A stretch of DNA of 64,000 nt from Mycolicibacterium peregrinum (GTDB taxonomy: Bacteria > Actinomycetota > Actinomycetes > Mycobacteriales > Mycobacteriaceae): NCBI RefSeq assembly GCF_001665785.1, contig NZ_LZSO01000012.1, positions 186,001-250,000 on the forward strand, given 5' to 3'. A program made the translations under genes and the position numbers. The notes beneath the pieces are model-generated. The model was not told the DNA's origin, did not search any database, and was given only the letters and a program-made list of their open reading frames with translations. Of the stretch, positions 9,348-18,372 are shown in pieces. Each line of letters opens with the position of its first letter. Position 1 is the first letter of the stretch.

Positions 9348-10559
9348 GTGCCGACGAACCTTCTCCCTGAAGAGCCGCTCGACTTGGGAATAACGACAGC
9401 CGAAACCGAACCGATCATGACGGATGAGGAAATAGCTGCTCGCTACGTCAGCGGCGAGATTCGGATAGTTACTGATCAGGGCCGCACTCAGCTCGCTGAT
9501 CTCCCAGCGGTGCTGGGCTCTGGCAGATGGGAGTTGCAACCTGACTTCCAGCGGCGGGCGCGCTGGAATCCCGGTAAACAGTCAAGACTCATTGAATCCT
9601 TCATCATGAATGTGCCGGTGCCGCCAATCTTCTTATATGAGTACGAATACTCAAAATTTCAGGTGATGGATGGGCTGCAACGCTTGACCGCGCTAAAGGC
9701 CTTCTATAACGACGAACTTGTCTTGACCGAGTTAGAGTATTGGCAGGTTCTCGAAGGACGCACATATCGGGAGCTGCCAGCGCAGCTGCGGCAAGGTATT
9801 GATCGCCGTTACCTGTCGAGCATCGTATTGCTATACGAGACAGCCCAGAACGAATCGCAAGCCGACCAGCTCAAAGAACTTGTATTCGAGCGCATCAATA
9901 GCGGAGGTGAAAAACTCACTCCGCAAGAGACGCGGAATGCATTGAGTAAAGGTGTCTTGAATGAATTACTCCCACCACTGGCACGTACGGCAAGTTTCTG
10001 CCGAGCTTGGCGGATTCCGGAACCCGACGATAATGAGTTGAAAACGGGTGAAGTTAGTGAGGATGTGCTTGAGAATGAGCGTTACCGAACGATGGAAGAC
10101 GTCGAAATGGTTCTCAGGTTCTTTGCGCACCGCCAGCGAGGCGTAGATTCGGCACCCCGCCGGCTCAAGCCCTTTCTCGATGATTATTGGAGCAAAGGGA
10201 ACAAGGCATTTTCCTCAGGATTAGTAAGCCAAATTGGTGATATTTTTGTGGAGACGAGCGATTTGGTCGAACTGGTCCTTGGGGAACGTGCCTTCTATAC
10301 ACGAAGAGAGCGGGGCGGCTCCATGGCTTGGGTCCCGCGTCCGACATTACTTGCCTACGACTCGGTGATGGCCGCATTCAGTCGTCACCTGGACGCTAGA
10401 CAGCAGCTGGTGGATCGCCGAGAGGATGTGCAAGCGGCAATCAAGGCGCTCTACGATGAGCATTCGGCGGCCTTCGATGGGAGACGAACTGATCCAAAGG
10501 ATCTGGAGAAGCGGGATTCCCTGATTGACGGCGCACTGCGTCACATTATCGACGCGTAA
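9348..10559 (+). CDS. DUF262-domain protein (GmrS-like N-terminal domain)
   Basis: A 403-residue DUF262 protein. The ParB/sulfiredoxin-like core is plain: LQPDFQRRARWNPGKQSRLI at residues 63-82, VPPIFLYEYE at 91-100, the DGxQR motif as DGLQR at 108-112 (canonical DGQQR), and FERINSGGEKLTPQETRNA at about 180-200. DUF262 is the N-terminal nucleotide-hydrolysing domain of GmrSD-type restriction enzymes; here the DUF1524 HNH nuclease half is absent. GTG 9348 has GGAG four bases upstream; ATG 9417 is an alternative. The stop TAA shares its last base with the ATG of the HEPN gene (TAATG), so the pair is coupled. Confidence 0.88.
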   Translation: MPTNLLPEEPLDLGITTAETEPIMTDEEIAARYVSGEIRIVTDQGRTQLADLPAVLGSGRWELQPDFQRRARWNPGKQSRLIESFIMNVPVPPIFLYEYEYSKFQVMDGLQRLTALKAFYNDELVLTELEYWQVLEGRTYRELPAQLRQGIDRRYLSSIVLLYETAQNESQADQLKELVFERINSGGEKLTPQETRNALSKGVLNELLPPLARTASFCRAWRIPEPDDNELKTGEVSEDVLENERYRTMEDVEMVLRFFAHRQRGVDSAPRRLKPFLDDYWSKGNKAFSSGLVSQIGDIFVETSDLVELVLGERAFYTRRERGGSMAWVPRPTLLAYDSVMAAFSRHLDARQQLVDRREDVQAAIKALYDEHSAAFDGRRTDPKDLEKRDSLIDGALRHIIDA

Positions 10560-11599
10560 TGCAGACTGTTCTGCGGGCACTGAGCGCTGACCTGAACCGT
10601 GTTCGTGCTGAGTTGGAACTTTATTCGATCCTAACTCGGGCACTGGAGGAGCGGTACCGCGCCGACGTCGCCGCCCTTCGCGACTACAACTCGCGAGCAA
10701 AGCGCATGACCTACGCAAATGCGATAGTGGGATGCTATGGATTGCTGGAACAAACCGTGGATTCAGTCATGCTTGCAGTCGCTGATGCATACAGCAGAAT
10801 CTATGGAACGTACGGGGATCTTCCCGAGGCAGTAAGACTTAGTCAACGTGATCTGATACTGCAGTGTTTGCGTGACGGCGAACGGGCTCGTGTGCGAAGT
10901 AAAGTAAATGAGCGAGCCGCGATAGAAGCACTGGGTAGAGATGGCAGCGGGCCTCCCACTCTAGTGCCTGAAGTATTCACGCTATCTACTGCAAACTATC
11001 GTTTGCCCTACGTCAAGACTCTCTTTTCGCGTTTGGGTATTGATATTGAAGCCACCTTGGCGAAGAACGAACCTGTCAACTCCATGGACAAGGTCGGTTA
11101 TGCGAGCTATGAATCGTTCCTCGCAGATTTCGTTCAAAGGCGCAACGATTTGGCACATTCATACGGAGATGACGATATTGTCGATCCCTCGCTTTTAGGT
11201 GCATATGTAGACGTAATCGATTCGTTATTGAATTCTATCTCCAGAGTCGCAAATGCTACGGTTATCAGACGGTTGGCCGAACTGAAGCTGCAGTATGTTG
11301 GGACAGTAGTGAAGATCTGGACGGGCTGTATTGGTGTGCACATGGAGGGTGGGCGGCTTGCAGTTGGCGATAGAATCTTACTTCTGAAGGAAAGCTGGTG
11401 TACGTCGCATAAGGTCGACTCATTGCAATCAGACTCAATCGATATGCGGGAAATAGTTTTTAAAGACGACGTGATGAAGGTCGGAGTAAAGATTGGCGAA
11501 GTTCCCCATGGTTGCGATAGCGCGAAGGTCTATATGTTGCCGGACGAATGGAAAGAATTCTGGCCTTCCAGTCAAAAGTGGGTTGCGGCAGTCGACTAG
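10559..11599 (+). CDS. HEPN-domain protein with C-terminal EF-Tu-domain-2-like barrel
   Basis: A 346-residue protein. The N-terminal 230 residues are helical and carry the HEPN ribonuclease motif RxxxxH as RNDLAH at residues 195-200, in the style of the MAE_28990/MAE_18760 HEPN group. Residues 246-328 look like the beta-barrel found as domain 2 of elongation factors and at the end of U32 peptidases: VGTVVKIWTGCIGVHMEGG, LAVGDRILLL, VGVKIGEV. HEPN domains cut RNA in many toxin and phage-defence systems. The start overlaps the DUF262 stop by one base. The barrel assignment rests on pattern recognition only. Confidence 0.75.
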   Translation: MQTVLRALSADLNRVRAELELYSILTRALEERYRADVAALRDYNSRAKRMTYANAIVGCYGLLEQTVDSVMLAVADAYSRIYGTYGDLPEAVRLSQRDLILQCLRDGERARVRSKVNERAAIEALGRDGSGPPTLVPEVFTLSTANYRLPYVKTLFSRLGIDIEATLAKNEPVNSMDKVGYASYESFLADFVQRRNDLAHSYGDDDIVDPSLLGAYVDVIDSLLNSISRVANATVIRRLAELKLQYVGTVVKIWTGCIGVHMEGGRLAVGDRILLLKESWCTSHKVDSLQSDSIDMREIVFKDDVMKVGVKIGEVPHGCDSAKVYMLPDEWKEFWPSSQKWVAAVD

Positions 11600-11817
11600 C
11601 CGCGGAGTTGACGTAACGCGCTAGGCGGCTATTCCCACGCTGCTGCGCAAACGGATCGGCCACGACGCGACACCGGCGAACGGGCCGGGTCGCTCAAGTC
11701 CTGTCAAAATGCTCACCATCGGGCAGGTAATCCACAGCGCGAGATTCATCCACAGTCGGCCGGCGCCGCCGTCCCGGGAGCCTGGCCCCGTCGTGACCCG
11801 CACCTACCGTCGCGGGC

Positions 11818-12663
11818 ATGGGAACCGAATTGTCGGTGGAGCGGCTCAGCCGTCTGGGTGGAGGCCGTCCGGGTGGTGCTCGTCGAGACGGCGGGGATGA
11901 TCCCGACACCGAGGGAGCTGGCGACGAGGGCGCCGCGTCCGAGAGTGCGCTGTCGCGATGGCTGCCCGACACGGCGCCGGGGGAGGGCCCGGGCTGGTTG
12001 AGCAGGGTTCGCGCCGACCCGGGCCGCGCCGGGGCCCTGGTGCTGGCCGGTGTCGGTGTCCTCGCGATCCTGGTCACCGTTTTCAGCCTGATCCGTCAGC
12101 AGCCGCCGCCGGTCGCCTCGGCGAATCTGCCACCGGTGCAAATGGTTTCGTCGGCAGTCCCGACACCGGAACCGAACGTCGCGGCAGGGCCGGTGGTGGT
12201 CAGCGTGGTTGGCCTGGTGCACAAGCCCGGTCTGGTGACCCTGCAACCCGGCGCGCGAATCGCCGATGCGCTGGATGCCGCCGGCGGGCCACTCGACGGT
12301 GCCGACCTGATCGGGTTGAACATGGCCCGCCGGATCGGTGACGGTGAGCAGATTGTGGTCGGTATCGACGCGCCACCGGGCCAACCGACGACCATGGGCA
12401 GTTCGGTCGCCGGCGCTGCCCCGGCATCCCCGGCCGGTGGCGCGCCTGCCCGTGCGTCCGGCGCGCCGTCGGGACCGGTGGACCTCAACACGGCGACGGT
12501 CGAGGATCTCGACGCACTGCCCGGTGTCGGCCCGGTGACCGCCGAGGCGATCGTGGCCTGGCGGGCCGCCCACGGTCGGTTCGACAGTGTCGACCAACTC
12601 GGCGACGTGGACGGGATCGGTCCGGCGCGGTTGGAGAAGCTGCGTGAGCTGGTCCGGGTGTGA
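11818..12663 (+). CDS. comEA: ComEA-like DNA-binding protein
   Basis: A 281-residue protein with a disordered N-terminal region, one membrane helix at about 72-92, an SLBB-type domain (VVSVVGLVHKPGLVTLQPGARI, about 125-180), an Ala/Pro linker, and a C-terminal helix-hairpin-helix domain starting VDLNTATVEDLDALPGVGPVTA. ComEA binds DNA at the membrane and passes it to ComEC. It overlaps comEC by 20 bases. The 218 bases between the island and this start hold two ATCCACAG sequences but no gene. Confidence 0.88.
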   Translation: MGTELSVERLSRLGGGRPGGARRDGGDDPDTEGAGDEGAASESALSRWLPDTAPGEGPGWLSRVRADPGRAGALVLAGVGVLAILVTVFSLIRQQPPPVASANLPPVQMVSSAVPTPEPNVAAGPVVVSVVGLVHKPGLVTLQPGARIADALDAAGGPLDGADLIGLNMARRIGDGEQIVVGIDAPPGQPTTMGSSVAGAAPASPAGGAPARASGAPSGPVDLNTATVEDLDALPGVGPVTAEAIVAWRAAHGRFDSVDQLGDVDGIGPARLEKLRELVRV

Positions 12664-14212
12664 TGCTTCCGAGAGTGACGGGCAGGCCGACGGGTGGGCC
12701 GCGGGGCAGCCACTGGATCTGCGCCTCGTCCCAGCCGCCCTGACCGCGTGGTCGGTGTCGGCGGCCGCCATCGTCTGGGGCCCGGGCGCCTCGGTGGTGG
12801 TGGGCCTCGGCGCGGTGGGGTTGACCTGGCTGGCCGGCCGATGGGGAGACGGCGATGGCACGGGCGTCGTCGCCGCCGTGCTGGCGGTGGCGGCCGTCGC
12901 GGCCGGGTTCGGTGTCGCGGTCGGACTGCGCGTGCATCAGGTCGAACATCACCCGGTCGGTCGCCTCTACGGCGCAACCGCGACGGTCGAGGTCGTTCCC
13001 GCGGAGACCCCGCGGGCGATCAAAGGTGGTCGGGTGATGTTCCGCGCCGGGCTGCGCCGGGTCGATCAGGCCCCGATGTCGGGGCGCGTCCTGGTGTTCG
13101 CGCCACCGGGCTTTGGGGAGGTCGCTCCGGGGCGACCGGCGACGTTCCGGGCCGCGGTGGCGCGTCCGGGCCGCAGGGATCTGAGTGTGGCTGTGCTGGC
13201 GGCGTCGGGTCAGTCGTCGCCGGGGGCGGCCTCGGCCACCCAGCGCGTCGCCCAACAGATCCGGGCCGGATTCGCGGAGGCCGCACGTGCGGTGTTGCCC
13301 GCCGATCAGGCGGCCATGCTGCCGGCATTGGTGCTGGGGGACACCTCGACGGTCACCGGCACCACGACGGCGCAGTTCCGTACGTCGGGTCTCACGCATC
13401 TGACCGCGGTGTCGGGCGCCAACGTGACCATCGTGTGCGGTGCGTTGCTGCTCAGCGCGGTACTGATCGGGCCGCGAGCGGCTGTGCTGCTCGCGGGTGC
13501 CGGGCTGGTCGGCTTCGTCATCGTCGTGCAACCCTCGGCCAGTGTGCTGCGGGCCGCGGTGATGGGGGCGGTGACCCTGCTCGCGGTGTTGACCCACCGG
13601 AGACGGCAGGCGGTGCCCGCGCTGGCCGCCAGCGTGATCGCGCTGATGATCGCCACCCCCGAACTCGCGGTCGACGTCGGGTTCGCGTTGTCGGTGTGCG
13701 CGACGGCGGGCATCGTCGTCCTCGCTCCGATGTGGTCGGGCCGGCTAGAGGCTCGCGGCTGGCCGCGGCCGGTGGCGGCGGCGGTCAGCGTCGCGGTGGT
13801 GGCTCAACTGGTGACCGCGCCATTGGTGGCCGGGATCTCGGGGACGGTCAGTCTGGTGGCGGTCGCCGCCAATCTCGCAGTGGCTTGGGTGATTCCGCCG
13901 ATCACCGTCCTCGGCACCGCGGCGGCGGTGTGCTCGACGGTCTGGCCGGGTGCAGCCCAACTGCTGATCCAGTTCACCGGACCGGAGTTGTGGTGGCTGC
14001 TGTCGGTGTCCCGCTGGGCTTCGGCCATGCCGGCAGCCGCCGTGCCGTCGCCGTCGGGGTTGGCCGGCGTGGTGTCGGTGGCGTTGGGCGGGGCGGCGTT
14101 GACGGTGTTGTGGCGGCTGCGCTGGATGCGTCGCGGGTTGGCCGCGGTGGTGTTCGGGTTGCTGGCCTGGGCGCTGGCAGGCCAGGTGGTCGGGGCTGTC
14201 GGGTCGGCGTGA
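12644..14212 (+). CDS. comEC: ComEC-family DNA-channel protein without beta-lactamase domain
   Basis: I start this at GTG 12644, five bases after a GGAGAA ribosome site inside comEA, giving 522 residues. The N-terminal part has membrane helices and an OB-like soluble domain ([19 protein letters not shown]), then the competence domain with [10 protein letters not shown] and [19 protein letters not shown], and further helices. The C-terminal metallo-beta-lactamase nuclease domain of Gram-positive ComEC is absent, as in other mycobacterial orthologues of about 510-520 residues. A role in DNA uptake is inferred from the family; no other competence genes are in the window. Confidence 0.85.
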   Translation: MSWSGCDASESDGQADGWAAGQPLDLRLVPAALTAWSVSAAAIVWGPGASVVVGLGAVGLTWLAGRWGDGDGTGVVAAVLAVAAVAAGFGVAVGLRVHQVEHHPVGRLYGATATVEVVPAETPRAIKGGRVMFRAGLRRVDQAPMSGRVLVFAPPGFGEVAPGRPATFRAAVARPGRRDLSVAVLAASGQSSPGAASATQRVAQQIRAGFAEAARAVLPADQAAMLPALVLGDTSTVTGTTTAQFRTSGLTHLTAVSGANVTIVCGALLLSAVLIGPRAAVLLAGAGLVGFVIVVQPSASVLRAAVMGAVTLLAVLTHRRRQAVPALAASVIALMIATPELAVDVGFALSVCATAGIVVLAPMWSGRLEARGWPRPVAAAVSVAVVAQLVTAPLVAGISGTVSLVAVAANLAVAWVIPPITVLGTAAAVCSTVWPGAAQLLIQFTGPELWWLLSVSRWASAMPAAAVPSPSGLAGVVSVALGGAALTVLWRLRWMRRGLAAVVFGLLAWALAGQVVGAVGSA

Positions 14213-14225
14213 CACGATCATCGGT

Positions 14226-15188
14226 GTGAGCGAACAGATCGACGGTCTGCACCTGATTCTGGGCGATGAGGAACTGCTGGTCGAGCGGGCGGTGGGGGCG
14301 ATACTGCGGGCGCTGCGCCAGCAGGCCGGTTCCGATGACGTTCCGGTGGACCGGATGCGGGCCGGTGAGGTCAGCACCAGCGAGCTCGCCGAGCTGTTGA
14401 GCCCATCGCTGTTCGCCGAGGAACGCCTGGTGGTACTCGAGGCAGCTGCCGAGGCAGGCAAGGATGCCGTGGCCCTGATCGCCTCGGCTGCAGCCGATCT
14501 GCCGCCCGGTACGGTGCTGTGTGTCATCCACTCCGGTGGCGGACGGGCCAAGGCGCTGGCCGATCAGTTGAAAAAGCTTGGCGCACAGGTGCATCCGTGC
14601 GCGAAGATCAGCAAGCCGGCCGAGCGTGCGGATTTTGTGCGCGCCGAGTTCCGTCAGTTGCGGGCCAAGGTGTCCGACGACACGGTTACCGCGGTGCTCG
14701 ACGCGGTCGGCTCGAACATCCGCGAGCTCGCCGCGGTGTGCTCACAACTCGTGGCCGACACCGCAGGCCAGGTCGACGCGGTCGCCGTGCGCCGCTATCA
14801 CAACGGCAAGGCGGAGGTGAAGGGCTTCGACATCGCCGACAAGGCGGTCACCGGAGATGTCGCGGGAGCCGCTGAGGCGTTGCGGTGGGCGATGCTCGCC
14901 GGCGAGCCACAGGTGGTCCTCGCCGATGCGCTGGCCGAGGCCGTACACACGATCGCGCGGGTGGGTCCGCTGTCGGGAGATCCGTACCGGCTGGCCGGTG
15001 AACTGGGGATGCCGCCCTGGCGGGTGCAGAAGGCGCAGAAGCAGGCGCGCCGATGGTCGCGCGATTCGGTCGCCGAGGCCATGCGGGTGGTTGCCGCGCT
15101 CAATGCAGACGTAAAGGGCGCAGCGGCGGATGCCGACTACGCCCTTGAAACAGCGGTACGCCGGGTGGCGGAACTCGCCACCCGGTGA
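14226..15188 (+). CDS. holA: DNA polymerase III delta subunit
   Basis: A 320-residue clamp-loader delta subunit (HolA), which opens the sliding clamp during loading. [20 protein letters not shown] at the N terminus is the usual start, [14 protein letters not shown] follows, and the C-terminal collar begins with [21 protein letters not shown]. The start is GTG 14226, 13 bases after comEC, an order shared with other mycobacteria. A 10-base-pair hairpin occupies the last codons (15161-15185). Confidence 0.93.
   Translation: MSEQIDGLHLILGDEELLVERAVGAILRALRQQAGSDDVPVDRMRAGEVSTSELAELLSPSLFAEERLVVLEAAAEAGKDAVALIASAAADLPPGTVLCVIHSGGGRAKALADQLKKLGAQVHPCAKISKPAERADFVRAEFRQLRAKVSDDTVTAVLDAVGSNIRELAAVCSQLVADTAGQVDAVAVRRYHNGKAEVKGFDIADKAVTGDVAGAAEALRWAMLAGEPQVVLADALAEAVHTIARVGPLSGDPYRLAGELGMPPWRVQKAQKQARRWSRDSVAEAMRVVAALNADVKGAAADADYALETAVRRVAELATR
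15161..15185 (+). terminator. Hairpin at the 3' end of holA
   Basis: CCGGGTGGCG (15161-15170) and CGCCACCCGG (15176-15185) form a perfect 10-bp stem with a GAACT loop, ending just before the TGA stop of holA. It faces the convergent rpsT gene. No U-tract follows, so this is a hairpin terminator candidate of the U-poor kind often proposed for mycobacteria; it could also simply be coding sequence. Confidence 0.5.
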
Positions 15189-15221
15189 ACCGGGAAAACT
15201 ATTTCGGGTTGAACCGAAGGA

Positions 15222-15482
15222 TCAGAGCTTGTTCAGCGCCAGGGCCAGGGCCGACTTCTTGTTGGCGGCCTGGTTGGCGTGGATGACGCCCTTGCTGGCG
15301 GCCTTGTCGAGCTTGCGGCTGGTGGCGACCAGCAACTCGGCGGCCTTGTCCTTCTCGCCCGCGTCGATGGCCTCGCGGAAGCCGCGCACGGCGGTACGCA
15401 GCGACGACTTCACCGACTGGTTACGCAGCCGACGACGCTCGTTGGTGAGGATGCGCTTTTCCTGCGACTTGATGTTGGCCAC
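15222..15482 (-). CDS. rpsT: 30S ribosomal protein S20
   Basis: An 86-residue S20 beginning [18 protein letters not shown] and ending [14 protein letters not shown], the full family length. The start is a GTG at 15482 with an AAGGAA ribosome site just upstream (around 15490); longer frames reaching 15536 would add residues not seen in S20. S20 binds 16S rRNA early in small-subunit assembly. It is convergent with holA and divergent from the ATP-grasp gene. Confidence 0.95.
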   Translation of the reverse strand: MANIKSQEKRILTNERRRLRNQSVKSSLRTAVRGFREAIDAGEKDKAAELLVATSRKLDKAASKGVIHANQAANKKSALALALNKL

Positions 15483-15719
15483 GTAAAAATTCCTTCGTAA
15501 TTCTCTAGCTGGGGTTACCGAAGTCTGGGTGCGCACACCCGCACTGCGGGCAGCGACTGTTCAGGGTACCAGCGAGGCGTCCGAACTCCCAAAGCGGCGC
15601 CGGCCGAACGTGGGCTGCCCGCGCCCCGGTTCCGGACGCTTGTACCACGGCAATCGGCCTTTGGCCTGCCGAAACGGGCTGCGCCGTTGACCCGGCGAAA
15701 CGGCGTCAGGTGCGGCAGC

Positions 15720-17381
15720 ATGACAAGGGTGAGCCTGAGAACAGTCCGTACCCAAGAGCCAGGGGCGAACGGGTCCGCCCCGGCCGGACAGCGTGCCGCT
15801 TCGGCGCGCCGCGTCAGACATCAGGGCGTCTTCGACGGCTACAACCGGCTGGGCCGCTACTCGGAGGCCTTCGACGAGATGTTCGACGGCTCTGGCAACG
15901 TGCGCGGACCGTACAAGGGGATCTTCGCCGAGCTTGCTCCGTCGGACGCCTCGGAGCTGCGGTCGCGGGCGGACGCGCTGGGCCGGGCGTTCACCGATCA
16001 GGGCATCACATTCTCGTTGTCGGGCCAGGAGCGGCCGTTCCCGCTCGACCTGGTGCCGCGGGTGATCTCGGCGGCTGAATGGTCCCGACTGGAACGGGGC
16101 ATCACCCAGCGGGTCAAGGCGCTGGAGATGTACCTCGACGACATCTACGGCGAGCAGGAGATCCTGCGGGACGGTGTGATCCCGCGTCGGCTGGTCACGT
16201 CGTGTGAGCACTTCCACCGGGAAGCCGCGGGCATCGTCCCGCCCAACGGGGTGCGCATCCACGTCGCGGGCATCGATCTGATCCGTGACGACAAGGGTGT
16301 CTTCCGGGTGCTCGAGGACAATCTGCGGTCGCCGTCCGGGGTGTCCTATGTGATGGAGAACCGGCGCACGATGGCGCGCGTCTTCCCGAACCTGTTCGCC
16401 ACCCACCGGGTGCGCGCCGTCGGCGACTACTCGTCGCACCTGCTGCGGGCGCTGCTGAACGCCGCACCCACCAACGTCGCGGACCCGACCGTCGTGGTGC
16501 TCACCCCCGGCGTCTACAACTCGGCCTACTTCGAGCACTCGCTGCTGGCCCGGCAGATGGGCGTCGAGTTGGTCGAGGGTCGCGACCTGTTCTGCCGCGA
16601 CAACGCCGTCTATATGCGCACCACCGAGGGCGAGCGTCAGGTCGACGTCATCTACCGGCGCATCGACGACGCGTTCCTGGACCCGATGCAGTTCCGGCCC
16701 GACTCGGTGCTGGGGGTGGCCGGCCTGCTCAATGCGGCCCGGGCCGGCAACGTCGTGATCTCCAGTGCGGTGGGCAACGGGGTCGGCGACGACAAGCTCG
16801 TCTACACCTACGTCCCGACGATCATCGAGTACTACCTGGGCGAGAAGCCGGCGCTGGCCAATGTCGACACCTACCGCTGCTGGCTGGACGCCGAACGGGA
16901 AGAGGTGTTCGACCGGATCGACGAACTCGTCATCAAGCCGGTGGAAGGTTCGGGTGGGTACGGGATCGTGTTCGGTCCGGACGCCTCGGCCAAGGAGTTG
17001 ACGGCGATCGCCAGGAAGATCCGCAACGACCCGCGCGGCTGGATCGCCCAGCCGGTGATGCAGCTGTCCACCGTGCCCACCCAGATCGGCGACAAGCTGG
17101 CACCCCGGCACGTGGACCTGCGTCCGTTCGCGGTCAACGACGGCAACGACGTCTGGGTTCTGCCCGGCGGGCTGACCCGGGTGGCGCTGCCGGAAGGGTC
17201 TCTGGTGGTCAATTCCAGCCAGGGCGGTGGGTCGAAGGACACCTGGGTGCTGGCCTCGCGGACATCGGCGGCAGATCGCGAGCTCGCCGCGGCCGAGGTG
17301 GTGCGGTCGCTGCCGGCATCCGCCAAGGGGCCCAAAAGCGATGGTGCAGCTGATGGTTCGTCGTCTCAACAACAGCAGTAG
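15720..17381 (+). CDS. Circularly permuted ATP-grasp protein
   Basis: A 553-residue protein of the circularly permuted ATP-grasp type 2 / DUF404-DUF407 family (Rv2411c-like). Diagnostic pieces are YNRLGRYSEAFDEMFDG, FPLDLVPRVI, LRDDGV-like ILRDGVIPRR, DLIRDDKGVFRVLEDNLRSPSGVSYV, VIKPVEGSGGYGIVFGP and the C-terminal AVNDGNDVWVLPGGLTRVA. The family ligates amines to carboxylates, probably in a small peptide-like product. It is followed by alpha-E and transglutaminase-like genes, the standard trio. ATG 15720 was chosen; a TTG at 15687 is also in frame. The 237 bases between rpsT and this gene show no other feature. Confidence 0.87.
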   Translation: MTRVSLRTVRTQEPGANGSAPAGQRAASARRVRHQGVFDGYNRLGRYSEAFDEMFDGSGNVRGPYKGIFAELAPSDASELRSRADALGRAFTDQGITFSLSGQERPFPLDLVPRVISAAEWSRLERGITQRVKALEMYLDDIYGEQEILRDGVIPRRLVTSCEHFHREAAGIVPPNGVRIHVAGIDLIRDDKGVFRVLEDNLRSPSGVSYVMENRRTMARVFPNLFATHRVRAVGDYSSHLLRALLNAAPTNVADPTVVVLTPGVYNSAYFEHSLLARQMGVELVEGRDLFCRDNAVYMRTTEGERQVDVIYRRIDDAFLDPMQFRPDSVLGVAGLLNAARAGNVVISSAVGNGVGDDKLVYTYVPTIIEYYLGEKPALANVDTYRCWLDAEREEVFDRIDELVIKPVEGSGGYGIVFGPDASAKELTAIARKIRNDPRGWIAQPVMQLSTVPTQIGDKLAPRHVDLRPFAVNDGNDVWVLPGGLTRVALPEGSLVVNSSQGGGSKDTWVLASRTSAADRELAAAEVVRSLPASAKGPKSDGAADGSSSQQQQ

Positions 17382-17397
17382 CAGGGGGTGGGAATAG

Positions 17398-18372
17398 ATG
17401 CTGGCACGCAATGCCGAGTCGTTGTACTGGATCGGACGCTACGTGGAGCGGGCCGACGACACCGCACGCATCCTCGACGTCACGGTGCACCAGCTGTTGG
17501 AAGACTCCAGCGTCGACCCCGACGTGGCCTCACGCACGCTGCTGCGGGTGCTCGGGATCGAGCCGCCTACCCGCCGTCTCGACGTGTGGTCATTGACCGA
17601 CATCGTGGCGTTCAGCCGCGACAGTGGGGGCAACTCGATCGTCGACTCGGTCTCGGCGGCCCGCGAGAATGCCCGCGGTGCCCGCGAAGTCACCTCAACC
17701 GAGATCTGGGAGTGTCTCAACACCACTTACAACGCCCTCGCTGAGCGGGAGCGCGCGGCCAAACGCCTGGGGCCCCACGAGTTCCTGTCCTATGTCGAGG
17801 GGCGCGCGGCGATGTTCGCGGGCCTGGCCGATTCGACGTTGAGTCGCGACGACGGCTACCGGTTCATGTTGTTGGGCCGGGCGATCGAGCGCGTCGACAT
17901 GACCGTCCGGTTGCTGCTGTCGCGGGTCGGGGACAGTGGGTCGTCGCCGGCCTGGGTCACGTTGCTGCGCTCGGCCGGGGCCCATGACACCTATCTGCGT
18001 ACCTACCGCGGCGTGCTCGACGCCGGTCGGGTTGTCGAGTTCATGCTCCTGGATCGACTGTTCCCCCGGTCGATCTTCTATTCGCTGCGGTTGGCCGAAC
18101 ACAGTCTCGACGAATTGCTCAACCGGCCGCACAGCCGACTGGGGGCCACCGCCGAGGCGCAGCGGCTGTTGGGCCGGGCGCGCAGTGAGCTCGAGTTCCT
18201 GCAGCCCGGCGCGCTGCTGGAATCCCTGGATGCTCGGCTGGCGGGATTGCAGAAGACCTGCCGCGATGTCGGAGAAGCGTTGGCACTGCAGTACTTCCAC
18301 TCCGCACCGTGGGTGGCCTGGACCGACGCGGGGCACGGGGATGTGGTTGTGATCGAGGAGGGCGAGGTCTAG
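17398..18372 (+). CDS. Alpha-E domain protein (DUF403)
   Basis: A 324-residue, all-helical alpha-E protein beginning MLARNAESLYWIGRYVERADDTARILDV, the hallmark of the family. It always travels with the circularly permuted ATP-grasp protein and a transglutaminase-like protein, and the trio is thought to make or modify a peptide, with no proven product. It starts 16 bases after the ATP-grasp gene and its TAG abuts the next ATG directly (18370-18373). Confidence 0.88.
   Translation: MLARNAESLYWIGRYVERADDTARILDVTVHQLLEDSSVDPDVASRTLLRVLGIEPPTRRLDVWSLTDIVAFSRDSGGNSIVDSVSAARENARGAREVTSTEIWECLNTTYNALAERERAAKRLGPHEFLSYVEGRAAMFAGLADSTLSRDDGYRFMLLGRAIERVDMTVRLLLSRVGDSGSSPAWVTLLRSAGAHDTYLRTYRGVLDAGRVVEFMLLDRLFPRSIFYSLRLAEHSLDELLNRPHSRLGATAEAQRLLGRARSELEFLQPGALLESLDARLAGLQKTCRDVGEALALQYFHSAPWVAWTDAGHGDVVVIEEGEV

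Larger units (their letters stand above)
8954..11616. other. Lower-GC accessory island between SPFH gene and comEA
   Basis: From about 8954 to 11616 the base composition drops visibly (AT-rich codons, runs such as tcttatatgagtacg), unlike the GC-rich flanks. It holds a doubtful short ORF, the DUF262 gene and the HEPN gene. The left edge carries a 12-base perfect palindrome AGCCAATTGGCT at 8957-8968. I see no integrase, transposase or flanking direct repeats, so the mode of entry is unknown. In M. tuberculosis this interval between degV and comEA holds eis instead. Confidence 0.7.

Noticed and set aside
11727..11756. Two ATCCACAG sequences resembling DnaA boxes before comEA
   Set aside because: Only two partial matches, no AT-rich unwinding element and no dnaA/dnaN neighbours; the region is not an origin.
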